Assembly (NCBI GenBank): GCA_950097015.1
Contig: CATNEN010000007.1
Span: forward strand, 1,984,001-2,048,000
Origin: Macrostomum hystrix
Lineage: Eukaryota; Platyhelminthes; Macrostomidae
Reading direction: 5' to 3'
Length of the DNA: 64,000 nucleotides
Shown piece by piece: positions 34,322 to 64,000 of the stretch. The translations under genes were made by a program, and so were the position numbers. A model generated the notes under the pieces. It searched no databases. It was not told the DNA's origin and worked only from the letters and a program-made list of their open reading frames with translations. Within the stretch, counting starts at the first letter, position 1, and each line of letters opens with the position of its first letter.

Positions 34322-34995
34322 TTATGGGTTCTTCTCAGTGTACTTCTCATGCTTCTCACCCAGTTTCTGTCTCTCTCATCTTCGACGTCACTGTTCCCTC
34401 CCTCATGATTTCCCTTCCAGCTTCCGTTTCGCTAAATCCCCAAGCATGCTCAATCCCAATGCGCTCTTCTCTCTTACTTGTAATAAATAGAAAAATACAG
34501 TTGCACATTGTTTTCAGCGCTTGAGTCGTTCATTCAACTCACCCAGTGTACTCACATCCATCAAACACTGGCGGGTTGGTGTTCGCCTGTCTCCTCTCCC
34601 TGCCTAGTCAGATGCCATCTGCTGCTGACATCTCAGGAATTAATGACAGGGCTTTGCAGTTCTGATTTGCACTGCTCGCGTTCCTAGTCTCCGACGTGTC
34701 CCTTCCATCTGCGATTTCTTCAACTAGAAGGAAAATTCAAACCGAGAAAGATGGCAGACTCCACCATCCAAACAGGGGTGCCGCGGAGTCGCTTCTCAAG
34801 TGACTGGCGTGACAGCCTCCTCCCAGATTTCCTACTCTCATTCCGTCGGATGAAATGAGCACAGCAGAACTCTTGCTCCGATGAGCACAAAAATTATTCT
34901 TCTTACACAACTGCGAAGCTCGAGATTATTGAGAAAAAACAACTAGGAGCAACATTCTCTAGCACCTGATCCTGCCAAAGAAAACATGTCTTGGC
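34322..34995. other. Unique intergenic sequence
   Basis: No array and no supported gene. Confidence 0.5.
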
Positions 34996-35379
34996 CAAGG
35001 ACACCTGTATCAGTTTAGGACACCCGGTATCTGTCAAGGATACCCTGTCTCAGTTGAAAACACCCGGTATCTGTCAAGGACACCTGTCTCAGTTTAGGAC
35101 ACCCGGTATCTGTCAAGGACACCTGTATCAGTTTAGGACACCCGGTATCTGTCAAGGACACCTGTATCAGTTTAGGACATCCGGTATCTGTCAAGGACAC
35201 CTGTATCAGTTTAGGACACCCGGTATCTGTCAAGGACACCTGTATCAGTTTAGGACACCCGGTATCTGTCAAGGACACCTGTATCAGTTTAGGACACCCG
35301 GTATCTGTCAAGGACACCTGTATCAGTTTAGGACACCCGGTATCTGTCAAGGACACTTGTATCAGTTTAGGACACTGTC
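34996..35379. repeat. 39-bp minisatellite, about 10 units
   Basis: Units contain CACCCGGTATCTGTCAAGGA and CACCTGTATCAGTTTAGGA. The length is a multiple of three, so both strands stay open. Confidence 0.94.
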
Positions 35380-35412
35380 TCAATCACGGCACAAAGGATA
35401 CACTTCGCTTGC

Positions 35413-38222
35413 AAAAGACACCCTGTTGTAGCAGAAGACACCCTGTTGTAGCAGAAGACACCTTGTTGTAGCAGAAGACACCCTGTTGTAGCAGAAGACA
35501 CCCTGTTGTAGCAGAAGACACCCTGTTGTAGCAGAAGACACCCTGTTGTAGCAGAAGACACCCTGTTGTAGCAGAAGACACCCTGTTGTAGCAGAAGACA
35601 CCCTGTTGTAGCAGAAGACACCCTGCTGTAGCAGAACACACCCTGTTGTAGCAGAAGACACCCTGTTGTAGCAGAAGACACCCTGTTGTAGCAGAAGACA
35701 CCCTGTTGTAGCAGAAGACACCTTGTTGTAGCAGAAGACACCCTGTTGTAGCAGAAGACACCCTGTTGTAGCAGAAGACACCCTGTTGTAGCAGAAGACA
35801 CCCTGTTGTAGCAGAAGACACCCTGTTGTAGCAGAAGACACCCTGTTGTAGCAGAAGACACCCTGTTGTAGCAGAAGACACCCTGTTGTAGCAGAAGACA
35901 CCCTGTTGTAGCAGAAGACACCCTGTTGTAGCAGAAGACACCCTGTTGTAGCAGAAGACACCCTGTTGTAGCAGAAGACACCCTGTTGTAGCAGAAGACA
36001 CCCTGTTGTAGCAGAAGACACCCTGTTGTAGCAGAAGACACCCTGTTGTAGCAGAAGACAACCTGCTGTAGCAGAACACACCCTGTTGTAGCAGAAGACA
36101 CCCTGTTGTAGCAGAAGACACCCTGTTGTAGCAGAAGACACCCTGTTGTAGCAGAAGACACCCTGTTGTAGCAGAAGACACCCTGTTGTAGCAGAAGACA
36201 CCCTGTTGTAGCAGAAGACACCCTGTTGTAGCAGAAGACACCCTGTTGTAGCAGAAGACACCCTGTTGTAGCAGAAGACACCCTGTTGTAGCAGAAGACA
36301 CCCTGTTGTAGCAGAAGACACCCTGTTGTAGCAGAAGACACCCTGTTGTAGCAGAAGACACCCTGTTGTAGCAGAAGACACCCTGTTGTAGCAGAAGACA
36401 CCCTGTTGTAGCAGAAGACAACCTGCTGTAGCAGAACACACCCTGTTGTAGCAGAAGACACCCTGTTGTAGCAGAAGACACCCTGTTGTAGCAGAAGACA
36501 CCCTGTTGTAGCAGAAGACACCCTGTTGTAGCAGAAGACACCCTGTTGTAGCAGAAGACACCCTGCTGTAGCAGAACACACCCTGTTGTAGCAGAAGACA
36601 CCCTGTTGTAGCAGAAGACACCCTGTTGTAGCAGAAGACACCCTGTTGTAGCAGAAGACACCCTGTTGTAGCAGAAGACACCCTGTTGTAGCAGAAGACA
36701 CCCTGCTGTAGCAGAACACACCCTGTTGTAGCAGAAGACACCCTGTTGTAGCAGAAGACACCCTGTTGTAGCAGAAGACACCCTGTTGTAGCAGAAGACA
36801 CCCTGTTGTAGCAGAAGACACCCTGTTGTAGCAGAAGACACCCTGTTGTAGCAGAAGACACCCTGTTGTAGCAGAAGACACCCTGTTGTAGCAGAAGACA
36901 CCCTGTTGTAGCAGAAGACAACCTGCTGTAGCAGAACACACCCTGTTGTAGCAGAAGACACCCTGTTGTAGCAGAAGACACCCTGTTGTAGCAGAAGACA
37001 CCCTGTTGTAGCAGAAGACACCCTGTTGTAGCAGAAGACACCCTGTTGTAGCAGAAGACACCCTGCTGTAGCAGAACACACCCTGTTGTAGCAGAAGACA
37101 CCCTGTTGTAGCAGAAGACACCCTGTTGTAGCAGAAGACACCCTGTTGTAGCAGAAGACACCCTGTTGTAGCAGAAGACACCCTGTTGTAGCAGAAGACA
37201 CCCTGCTGTAGCAGAACACACCCTGTTGTAGCAGAAGACACCCTGTTGTAGCAGAAGACACCCTGTTGTAGCAGAAGACACCCTGTTGTAGCAGAAGACA
37301 CCCTGTTGTAGCAGAAGACACCCTGTTGTAGCAGAAGACACCCTGTTGTAGCAGAAGACACCCTGTTGTAGCAGAAGACACCCTGTTGTAGCAGAAGACA
37401 CCCTGTTGTAGCAGAAGACAACCTGCTGTAGCAGAACACACCCTGTTGTAGCAGAAGACACCCTGTTGTAGCAGAAGACACCCTGTTGTAGCAGAAGACA
37501 CCCTGTTGTAGCAGAAGACACCCTGTTGTAGCAGAAGACACCCTGTTGTAGCAGAAGACACCCTGCTGTAGCAGAACACACCCTGTTGTAGCAGAAGACA
37601 CCCTGTTGTAGCAGAAGACACCCTGTTGTAGCAGAAGACACCCTGTTGTAGCAGAAGACACCCTGTTGTAGCAGAAGACACCCTGTTGTAGCAGAAGACA
37701 CCCTGTTGTAGCAGAAGACACCCTGTTGTAGCAGAAGACACCCTGTTGTAGCAGAAGACAACCTGCTGTAGCAGAAGACACCCTGTTGTAGCAGAAGACA
37801 CCCTGTTGTAGCAGAAGACACCCTGTTGTAGCAGAAGACACCCTGTTGTAGCAGAAGACACCTTGTTGTAGCAGAAGACACCCTGTTGTAGCAGAAGACA
37901 CCCTGTTGTAGCAGAAGACACCCTGTTGTAGCAGAAGACACCCTGTTGTAGCAGAAGACACCCTGTTGTAGCAGAAGACACCCTGTTGTAGCAGAAGACA
38001 CCCTGCTGTAGCAGAACACACCCTGTTGTAGCAGAAGACACCCTGTTGTAGCAGAAGACACCCTGTTGTAGCAGAAGACACCCTGTTGTAGCAGAAGACA
38101 CCTTGTTGTAGCAGAAGACACCCTGTTGTAGCAGAAGACACCCTGTTGTAGCAGAAGACACACTGCAGAAGACACCCTGCAGAAGACACCCTGCAGAAGA
38201 CACCCTGCAGAAGACACCCTGT
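35413..38222. repeat. 20-bp satellite, about 137 units plus a 14-bp derivative
   Basis: Unit CCCTGTTGTAGCAGAAGACA. Units run in constant register from 35421 to 38160. Variant CTGCTGTAGCAGAACACA units at 36421/36561/36701, 36921/37061/37201 and 37421/37561 give a 500-bp higher order. The end (about 38161-38222) is CCCTGCAGAAGACA x4-5, a 6-bp deletion between CTG and CAG. With no stop on the minus strand in any frame, three 940-962-aa frames appear; all are artefacts. Confidence 0.97.
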
Positions 38223-38227
38223 TGTAT

Positions 38228-38802
38228 CAAAAAACTAACTGGTGTTACAGAAGACACCTTGTCAATCCCCAAACAATCTATTACTCTAGACTGTCTTATT
38301 TCAGAGGAAATCCTTGAGCATATTTGAGCACACGGGCCTTATATTGCGAATAACTCATTGAGTAAGTTGACGACTCGAAGCATCCCTCGAGGCAAGGCGG
38401 GCGCTGGTAATGAAACAGTCTTGCCCACACTGCAAGGCTAATAGCGATTTTTTAGGCGAGAATGAACAGCGGGCATCGCATATTTAGCTCATTTGCCAAC
38501 TATGAGTATATTCGCACCGTCTATTTAGGCTTTATTTACACTCGCATATTCCTGAATTTCAAGATGGACTTTACGCATCACGGGAATGTAAACTATTTCA
38601 ATTTTCTGGCCGCAATGCTGTGCAGGCTGTTGTTAAACTGCTTGAATGAATTCTGACAGAAGAAAATTTTTCATTTCAATTTCAAGCATCACAGAACTGC
38701 AATTGGAAAATCATATCAGGTTCACTTGTCGTCAGAACTATGAAAGCTTCTCTCCTTGCATTGCGGAGCCATTAGTAACTTTCAAGCTGCACTTCTAATG
38801 CT
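38228..38802. other. Unique intergenic sequence
   Basis: No supported gene. The 64-aa frame 38462-38656 is unrecognised. Confidence 0.5.
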
Positions 38803-39765
38803 CTACTGATCTAGTCTACTTCTCTACCCCTGATCTAGTCTACTTCTCTACCCCTGATCTAGTCTACTTCTCTACCACTGATCTAGTCTACTTCTCTACC
38901 ACTGATCTAGTCTACTTCTTTACCACTGATCTAGTCTACTTCTCTACCACTGATCTAGTCTACTTCTCTACCCCTGATCTAGTCTACTTCTCTACCACTG
39001 ATCTAGTCTACTTCTCTACCCCTGATCTAGTCTACTTCTCTACCACTGATCTAGTCTACTTCTCTATCCCTGAGCTAGTCTAATTCTCTACCCCTGATCT
39101 AGTCTACTTCTCTACCCCTGATCTAGTCTACTTCTCTACCCCTGATCTAGTCTACTTCTCTACCCCTGATCTAGTCTACTTCTCTACCACTGATCTAGTC
39201 TACTTCTCTACCCCTGATCTAGTCTAATTCTCTATCCCTGAGCTAGTCTACTTCTCTATCCCTGAGCTAGTCTAATTCTCTATCCCTGAGCTAGTCTACT
39301 TCTCTATCCCTGAGCTAGTCTACTTCTCTACCCCTGAGCTAGTCTACTTCTCTATCCCTGAGCTAGTCTACTTCTCTATCCCTGATCTAGTCTACTTCTC
39401 TATCCCTGAGCTAGTCTAATTCTCTACCCCTGATCTAGTCTACTTCTCTACCCCTGATCTAGTCTACTTCTCTACCACTGATCTAGTCTACTTCTCTACC
39501 CCTGATCTAGTCTACTTCTCTACCCCTGATCTAGTCTACTTCTCTACCACTGATCTAGTCTACTTCTCTACCCCTGATCTAGTCTACTTCTCTATCCCTG
39601 AGCTAGTCTACTTCTCTATCCCTGAGTTAGTCTACTTCTCTATCCCTGAGCTAGTCTAATTCTCTATCCCTGAGCTAGTCTACTTCTCTATCCCTGAGCT
39701 AGTCTACTTCTCTACCCCTGAGCTAGTCTACTTCTCTATCCCTGAGCTAGTCTACATGTCCACCC
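38803..39765. repeat. 24-bp minisatellite, about 40 units
   Basis: Unit TGATCTAGTCTACTTCTC plus TACCCC. Variants GAGCTAG, CTAATTC, CCACT and TATCCC cluster, and the block around 39060-39240 resembles 39400-39600. Confidence 0.95.
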
Positions 39766-40465
39766 TGATCTGACGCGTGTATCTTTGCAACGTATTTTGC
39801 ACCTGAAAATGTAATGTTTAGGTGCAGGTGCCCTAAGCCCAGACAGACAATCACGCAAAAGAGAAAAGGCGATCAAACAAGCGAATCCATCGCATAGCCT
39901 GTGTTGCTATGACAACCAAACAGACTCAGCTAGTGATAGATGGCCGCTGAGGCATCGGAATGAAGGAAAACGCGAATGCGGAAATTATGCAAAGCCTGGC
40001 AAGCTGGTGCTAGCGCTATGCTAATGAAGTGGGCGGAGCCCTCCCGGGGCGACCGTCAACTTCCTCTCGCCAGCCGCGCAATGAAAACTCAGGGTGGGAG
40101 GTCGGGGCGCGAACTGCAAGCCGATACTCGTGGATCTCCGCATCAAGTTTTATCGGAATGATTCCAGCCACCCTCCATGCACACAAACCTGCCTTTCCTG
40201 TGCCGTATTTTCAATAGGGCGCGGACGGCAAGCAGCTCCTCCTTGGTTAGCGTGTTTGCTGTGGTTTTTGCTAATATTGCAACCGATACTGGTCTCACAC
40301 ACCGATATGTATGTGCCCTGAGCACACCTTCGATTTATTAGCACTCATGAGGCTTCCTTCCGACTCCACTCTGTTGATTCATCATTTTCTTCGTTTATTT
40401 TATTCGCGTTTTTACTTCAACGTTTATCATGTCAAAAATGTCCTTGGATTTGTGAGATAACTGTT
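39766..40465. other. Intergenic sequence with a GC-box/octamer patch
   Basis: No gene recognised. 39987-39994 ATGCAAAG and 40018-40025 ATGCTAAT are one-mismatch octamer (POU) sites, followed by GGGCGG at 40031 in a locally GC-rich stretch. Possible regulatory DNA; low certainty. Confidence 0.4.
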
Positions 40466-42921
40466 AAAATGTCAGAGAAGTTCCTGGAATGTCAGAGAAG
40501 TTCCTGGAATGTCAGAGAAGTTCCTGGAATGTCACAGAAGTTCCTGGAATGTCAGAGAAGTTCCTGGAATGTCAGAGAAGTTCCTGGAATGCAAGAGAAG
40601 TTCCTGGAATGTCAGAGAAGTTCCTGGAATGCAAGAGAAGTTCCTGGAATGCCAGGGAAGTTACTGGAATGCCAGGGAAGTTACTGGAATGCCAGAGAAG
40701 TTCCTGGAATGCCATAGAAGTTCCTGGAATGTCAGAGAAGTTCCTGGAATGCCATAGAAGTTCCTGGAATGTCAGAGAAGTTCCTGGAATGTCAGAGAAG
40801 TTACTAGAATGTCATAGAAGTTCCTGGAATGTCAGAGAAGTTCCTGGAATGTCAGAGAAGTTCCTGGAATGTCAGAGAAGTTCCTGGAATGCCAGGGAAG
40901 TTACTGGAATGTCAGAGAAGTTCCTGGAATGTCAGAGAAGTTCCTGGAATGTCAGAGAAGTTCCTGGAATGTCAGAGAAGTTCCTGGAATGTCACAGAAG
41001 TTCCTGGAATGTCAGAGAAGTTCCTGGAATGTCAGAGAAGTTCCTTGAACGCAAGAGAAGTTCCTGGAATGTCAGAGAAGTTCCTGGAATGTCAGAGAAG
41101 TTCCTGGAATGTCAGAGAAGTTCCTGGAATGTCAGAGAAGTTCCTGGAATGTCAGAGAAGTTCCTGGAATGCAAGAGAAGTTCCTGGAATGTCAGAGAAG
41201 TTCCTGGAATGTCAGAGAAGTTCCTGGAATGTCAGAGAAGTTCCTGGAATGCAAGAGAAGTTCCTGGAATGCCAGGGAAGTTACTGGAATGCCAGAGAAG
41301 TTCCTGGAATGTCATAGAAGTTCCTGTAATGCCATAGAAGTTCCTGGAATGTCATAGAAGTTCCTGGAATGTCAGAGAAGTTCCTGGAATGCCAGAGAAG
41401 TTCCTGGAATGTCAGAGAAGTTCCTGGAATGCCAGAGAAGTTCCTGGAATGCCAGAGAAGTTCCTGGAATGTCAGAGAAGTTCCTGGAATGCCAGAGAAG
41501 TTCCTGGAATGTCATAGAAGTTCCTGGAATGTCAGAGAAGTTCCTGGAATGTCAGAGAAGTTCCTGGAATGTCAGAGAAGTTCCTGGAATGCAAGAGAAG
41601 TTCCTGGAATGTCAGAGAAGTTCCTGGAATGCAAGAGAAGTTCCTGGAATGCCAGGGAAGTTACTGGAATGCCAGGGAAGTTACTGGAATGCCAGAGAAG
41701 TTCCTGGAATGCCATAGAAGTTCCTGGAATGTCAGAGAAGTTCCTGGAATGTCAGAGAAGTTCCTGGAATGCCATAGAAGTTCCTGGAATGTCAGAGAAG
41801 TTCCTGGAATGTCAGAGAAGTTACTAGAATGTCATAGAAGTTCCTGGAATGTCAGAGAAGTTCCTGGAATGTCAGAGAAGTTCCTGGAATGTCAGAGAAG
41901 TTCCTGGAATGCCAGGGAAGTTACTGGAATGTCAGAGAAGTTCCTGGAATGTCAGAGAAGTTCCTGGAATGTCAGAGAAGTTCCTGGAATGTCAGAGAAG
42001 TTCCTGGAATGTCAGAGAAGTTCCTGGAATGCCAGAGAAGTTCCTGGAATGTCAGAGAAGTTCCTTGAACGCAAGAGAAGTTCCTGGAATGTCAGAGAAG
42101 TTCCTGGAATGTCAGAGAAGTTCCTGGAATGTCACAGAAGTTCCTGGAATGTCAGAGAAGTTCCTGGAATGTCAGAGAAGTTCCTGGAATGCAAGAGAAG
42201 TTCCTGGAATGTCAGAGAAGTTCCTGGAATGTCAGAGAAGTTCCTGGAATGTCAGAGAAGTTTCTGGAATGCAAGAGAAGTTCCTGGAATGCCAGGGAAG
42301 TTACTGGAATGCCAGAGAAGTTCCTGGAATGTCATAGAAGTTCCTGTAATGCCATAGAAGTTCCTGGAATGTCATAGAAGTTCCTGGAATGTCAGAGAAG
42401 TTCCTGGAATGCCAGAGAAGTTCCTGGAATGTCAGAGAAGTTCCTGGAATGCCAGAGAAGTTCCTGGAATGCCAGAGAAGTTCCTGGAATGTCAGAGAAG
42501 TTCCTGGAATGCCAGAGAAGTTCCTGGAATGTCATAGAAGTTCCTGGAATGTCAGAGAAGTTCCTGGAATGTCAGAGAAGTTCCTGGAATGTCAGAGAAG
42601 TTCCTGGAATGCAAGAGAAGTTCCTGGAATGCCAGGGAAGTTACTGGAATTCCAGAGAAGTTCCTGGAATGTCATAGAAGTTCCTGTAATGCCATAGAAG
42701 TTCCTGGAATGCCATAGAAGTTCCTGTAATGTCATAGAAGTTCCTGGAATGTCAGAGAAGTTCCTGGAATGCCAGAGAAGTTCCTGGAATGTCAGAGAAG
42801 TTCCTGGAATGCCAGAGAAGTTCCTGGAATGCCAGAGAAGTTCCTGGAATGTCAGAGAAGTTCCTGGAATGCCAGAGAAGTTCCTGGAATGCCAGAGAAG
42901 TTCCTGGAATGTCAGAGAAAG
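40466..42921. repeat. 20-bp satellite, about 122 units, with a 1,020-bp duplication
   Basis: Unit TTCCTGGAATGTCAGAGAAG. Variants include GCAAGAG, GCCAGGG/TTACTGG and TCATAG. The rare strings TTCCTTGAAC (41041, 42061) and TTACTAGAAT (40801, 41821) recur exactly 1,020 bp (51 units) apart. Register is constant. Open plus-strand frames of up to 282 aa are repeat translations. Confidence 0.97.
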
Positions 42922-43552
42922 ACCAAAAAAGTGAAACTTGCCAGTTCAGTAATCTTAGATTTAACTAATTGTGACAAACTAAAAGGTTAAAACATGTCAC
43001 AGTATATCAACAGTATATATATATTGTATTTGCATCCATTAGCGTAGACAGATTGAAGATTAATTTCTGATTAAAGCAATTGAACAAAGGTGTTTGGTGT
43101 TGGTTAATCTGCAGCAACACCCCTCGGACAGAACTAACAAATCACAACAAGAGCACTAAATATATTAATTAATGCGAAAGCTCACAAAAGTGACAAAGTG
43201 CAATGGGTCAATCAAATCGATAATTTATTTAACTAGTTCACAGCGCATCAAAGTGTGTCAATGGAGTGTCGACTGTCGGATAATCAGCCGGAACAAAATA
43301 AAAAACTAAATTAGCAAAATGAGACTGGAAGATGAGACAGACAGAGATGACCATACTGAGAAATATTTCGCTAAAACCAAAAAGGTTGAACACAGACAAT
43401 TTAAATAGAAATTTAATCACAGCAACAATGCGTGGATAACTAAAAACTAACTTTTAGGGTTAACTAGCTCTGACGAGAGTGACTGCAGTGGAAACATTTC
43501 GAAATAATTTTTGATTACAGAACTGACTAAAATACACAGACAGAGACAGGAA
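42922..43552. other. AT-rich unique intergenic sequence
   Basis: No supported gene or array. Confidence 0.5.
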
Positions 43553-43863
43553 TTGGCTTACTGAAGGACCTGAGGGAAAGGGAGTGACAGCCAGCTGAAG
43601 GACACGAAGGATAGGGAGTGACAGCCAGCTGAAGGACACGAAGGATAGGGAGTGACAGCCAGCTGAAGGACATGAAGGATAGGGAGTGACAGCCAGCTAA
43701 AGGACCTGAGGGAAAGGGAGTGACAGCCAGCTGAAGGACCTGAGGGAAAGGGAGTGACAGCCAGCTGAAGGACCTGAGGGAAAGGGAGTGACAGCCAGCT
43801 GAAGGACCTGAGGGAAAGGGAGTGACAGCCAGCTGAAGGACCTGAGGGAAAGGGAGTGACAAA
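43553..43863. repeat. 34-bp minisatellite, about 9 units
   Basis: Units contain GGGAGTGACAGCCAGCTGAA with GGACCTGAGGGAAA, or with GGACACGAAGGATA in the left part. Confidence 0.95.
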
Positions 43864-44426
43864 ACCTTAAGTACCTGAAAGGAGGGTACAAGGATGGCAC
43901 AGGCCAGAAGAATGTTGTTGAAGAGTTCGCAATACTTCAGTTAAATTAGTTGCAGAAAAAATATTCTCAGTAAACAGCAATTACAACTGCGTATTAAGGT
44001 ATTTCACACGCAACTGAGACAACTTAGTGGAGAATGGACCAACCAGAGGAGGGCAGAACTATAACGCAGTAACGAAAAAGTTAGAAAAATAAAAAAACGA
44101 TTACAAACTAACTTGGAATGGAGTGCGAAGTGGCATTGCTTTGAATCAGAAACAAAAAAGAATAATAAATATTAGTAACATTGCTACAAACCGGGGTTAC
44201 AACTCAAAACAAAAATTCTCTTATGCATTTTTTCCCGGTAAATCTGTTACCCAAGAATGATAATAACAGAAAATATTTAACAGGTAAATTCAGACTGGAA
44301 TGGCGTTGACGGGACTGAAAGTTCCTAAGCATCATTTGACTGATAATTTGCGACATTATTGTGAGTTCAAAGGGAAATAGTTAATTAGATATTATAAGAA
44401 AGATAATTTCGGAAATTCCAGGGCAG
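43864..44426. other. AT-rich 3' flank of the NBEAL-like gene
   Basis: Unique sequence. The NBEAL 3' UTR would lie here or in the next array. No clear poly(A) signal was identified. Confidence 0.5.
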
Positions 44427-44578
44427 AGCAGACTCTACTGTCCAGGTAGACTGACTACCAGACTCTACTGTCCAGGTAGACTGACTACCAGACTCTACTG
44501 TCCAGGTAGACTGACTACCAGACTCTACTGTCCAATTAGACTACCAGACTCTACTGTCCAGGTAGACTACCAGACTCA
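44427..44578. repeat. 30-bp minisatellite, about 5 units
   Basis: Units CAGACTCTACTGTCCAGG and TAGACTGACTAC, the last ones shortened. It lies 70 bp beyond the NBEAL stop, probably inside the 3' UTR. Confidence 0.93.
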
Positions 44579-44644
44579 AGCTCTGCCCTTTCTTATGTGC
44601 TCAAACACAGTCTCAATAGATTTGCAGAGTAAATCAGTCCCAGT

Positions 44645-64000
<19,356 letters not shown>

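Noticed and set aside
35367-38272. Three overlapping reverse-strand open frames of 940-962 aa
   Set aside because: All three frames are translations of a stop-free 20-bp repeat (20-aa period); no splice sites, domains or non-repeat sequence.

Overview
The window is nuclear DNA of an animal, probably an invertebrate. Genes are split by GT-AG introns, the gene families are metazoan (a BEACH/WD40 protein of the neurobeachin-like group, an axonemal-type WD40 protein, a class A GPCR), there is one eukaryotic tRNA-Gly gene, and there are tRNA-derived SINEs. GC-rich exons with poly-Gly tracts sit in AT-rich, very repeat-rich DNA. This would fit a free-living flatworm such as Macrostomum, but that is an impression and not shown by the sequence.

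Layout. 1-8100: a strictly periodic 13-bp satellite (129-7172) and a G-rich GGGTTC-type minisatellite (7343-7985), bracketed by a short inverted repeat. 8270-13765 (+): the last eight exons of a WD40 gene resembling WDR49/CFAP337, whose introns carry minisatellites and a SINE. 14667-14738 (-): tRNA-Gly(UCC). 15365-16540: a 16-bp homopyrimidine array. 17302-18753 (-): an intronless peptide-type GPCR, with a 44-bp array just upstream of its start. 20000-44600: no gene that I can support. This part is dominated by tandem arrays (units of 7, 10, 14, 16, 20, 22, 24, 30, 34, 35, 39 and 40 bp, plus TCAC tetranucleotide). 44645-64000 (-): eleven exons, 1,406 codons, of a neurobeachin-like (NBEAL1/2 type) gene running from the middle of the protein through PH, BEACH and WD40 to the stop codon. 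Its 5' part lies beyond the right edge.

The exon models were built by hand from splice sites. In both genes every intron phase matches and the total length is a multiple of three (1,233 nt for the WD40 gene; 4,221 nt plus 2 leading bases for NBEAL). The many long open frames elsewhere are translations of stop-free tandem repeats.

The most unusual property is the repeat landscape. Nine of the ten NBEAL introns hold at least one clear array of their own, several of them filling the intron up to the splice sites, and the tenth is degenerately repetitive. The 13-bp and both large 20-bp arrays appear to keep perfect register for kilobases while carrying point-variant units arranged in higher-order blocks (2,782, 500 and 1,020 bp). 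I found no convincing new enzyme system or defence system.
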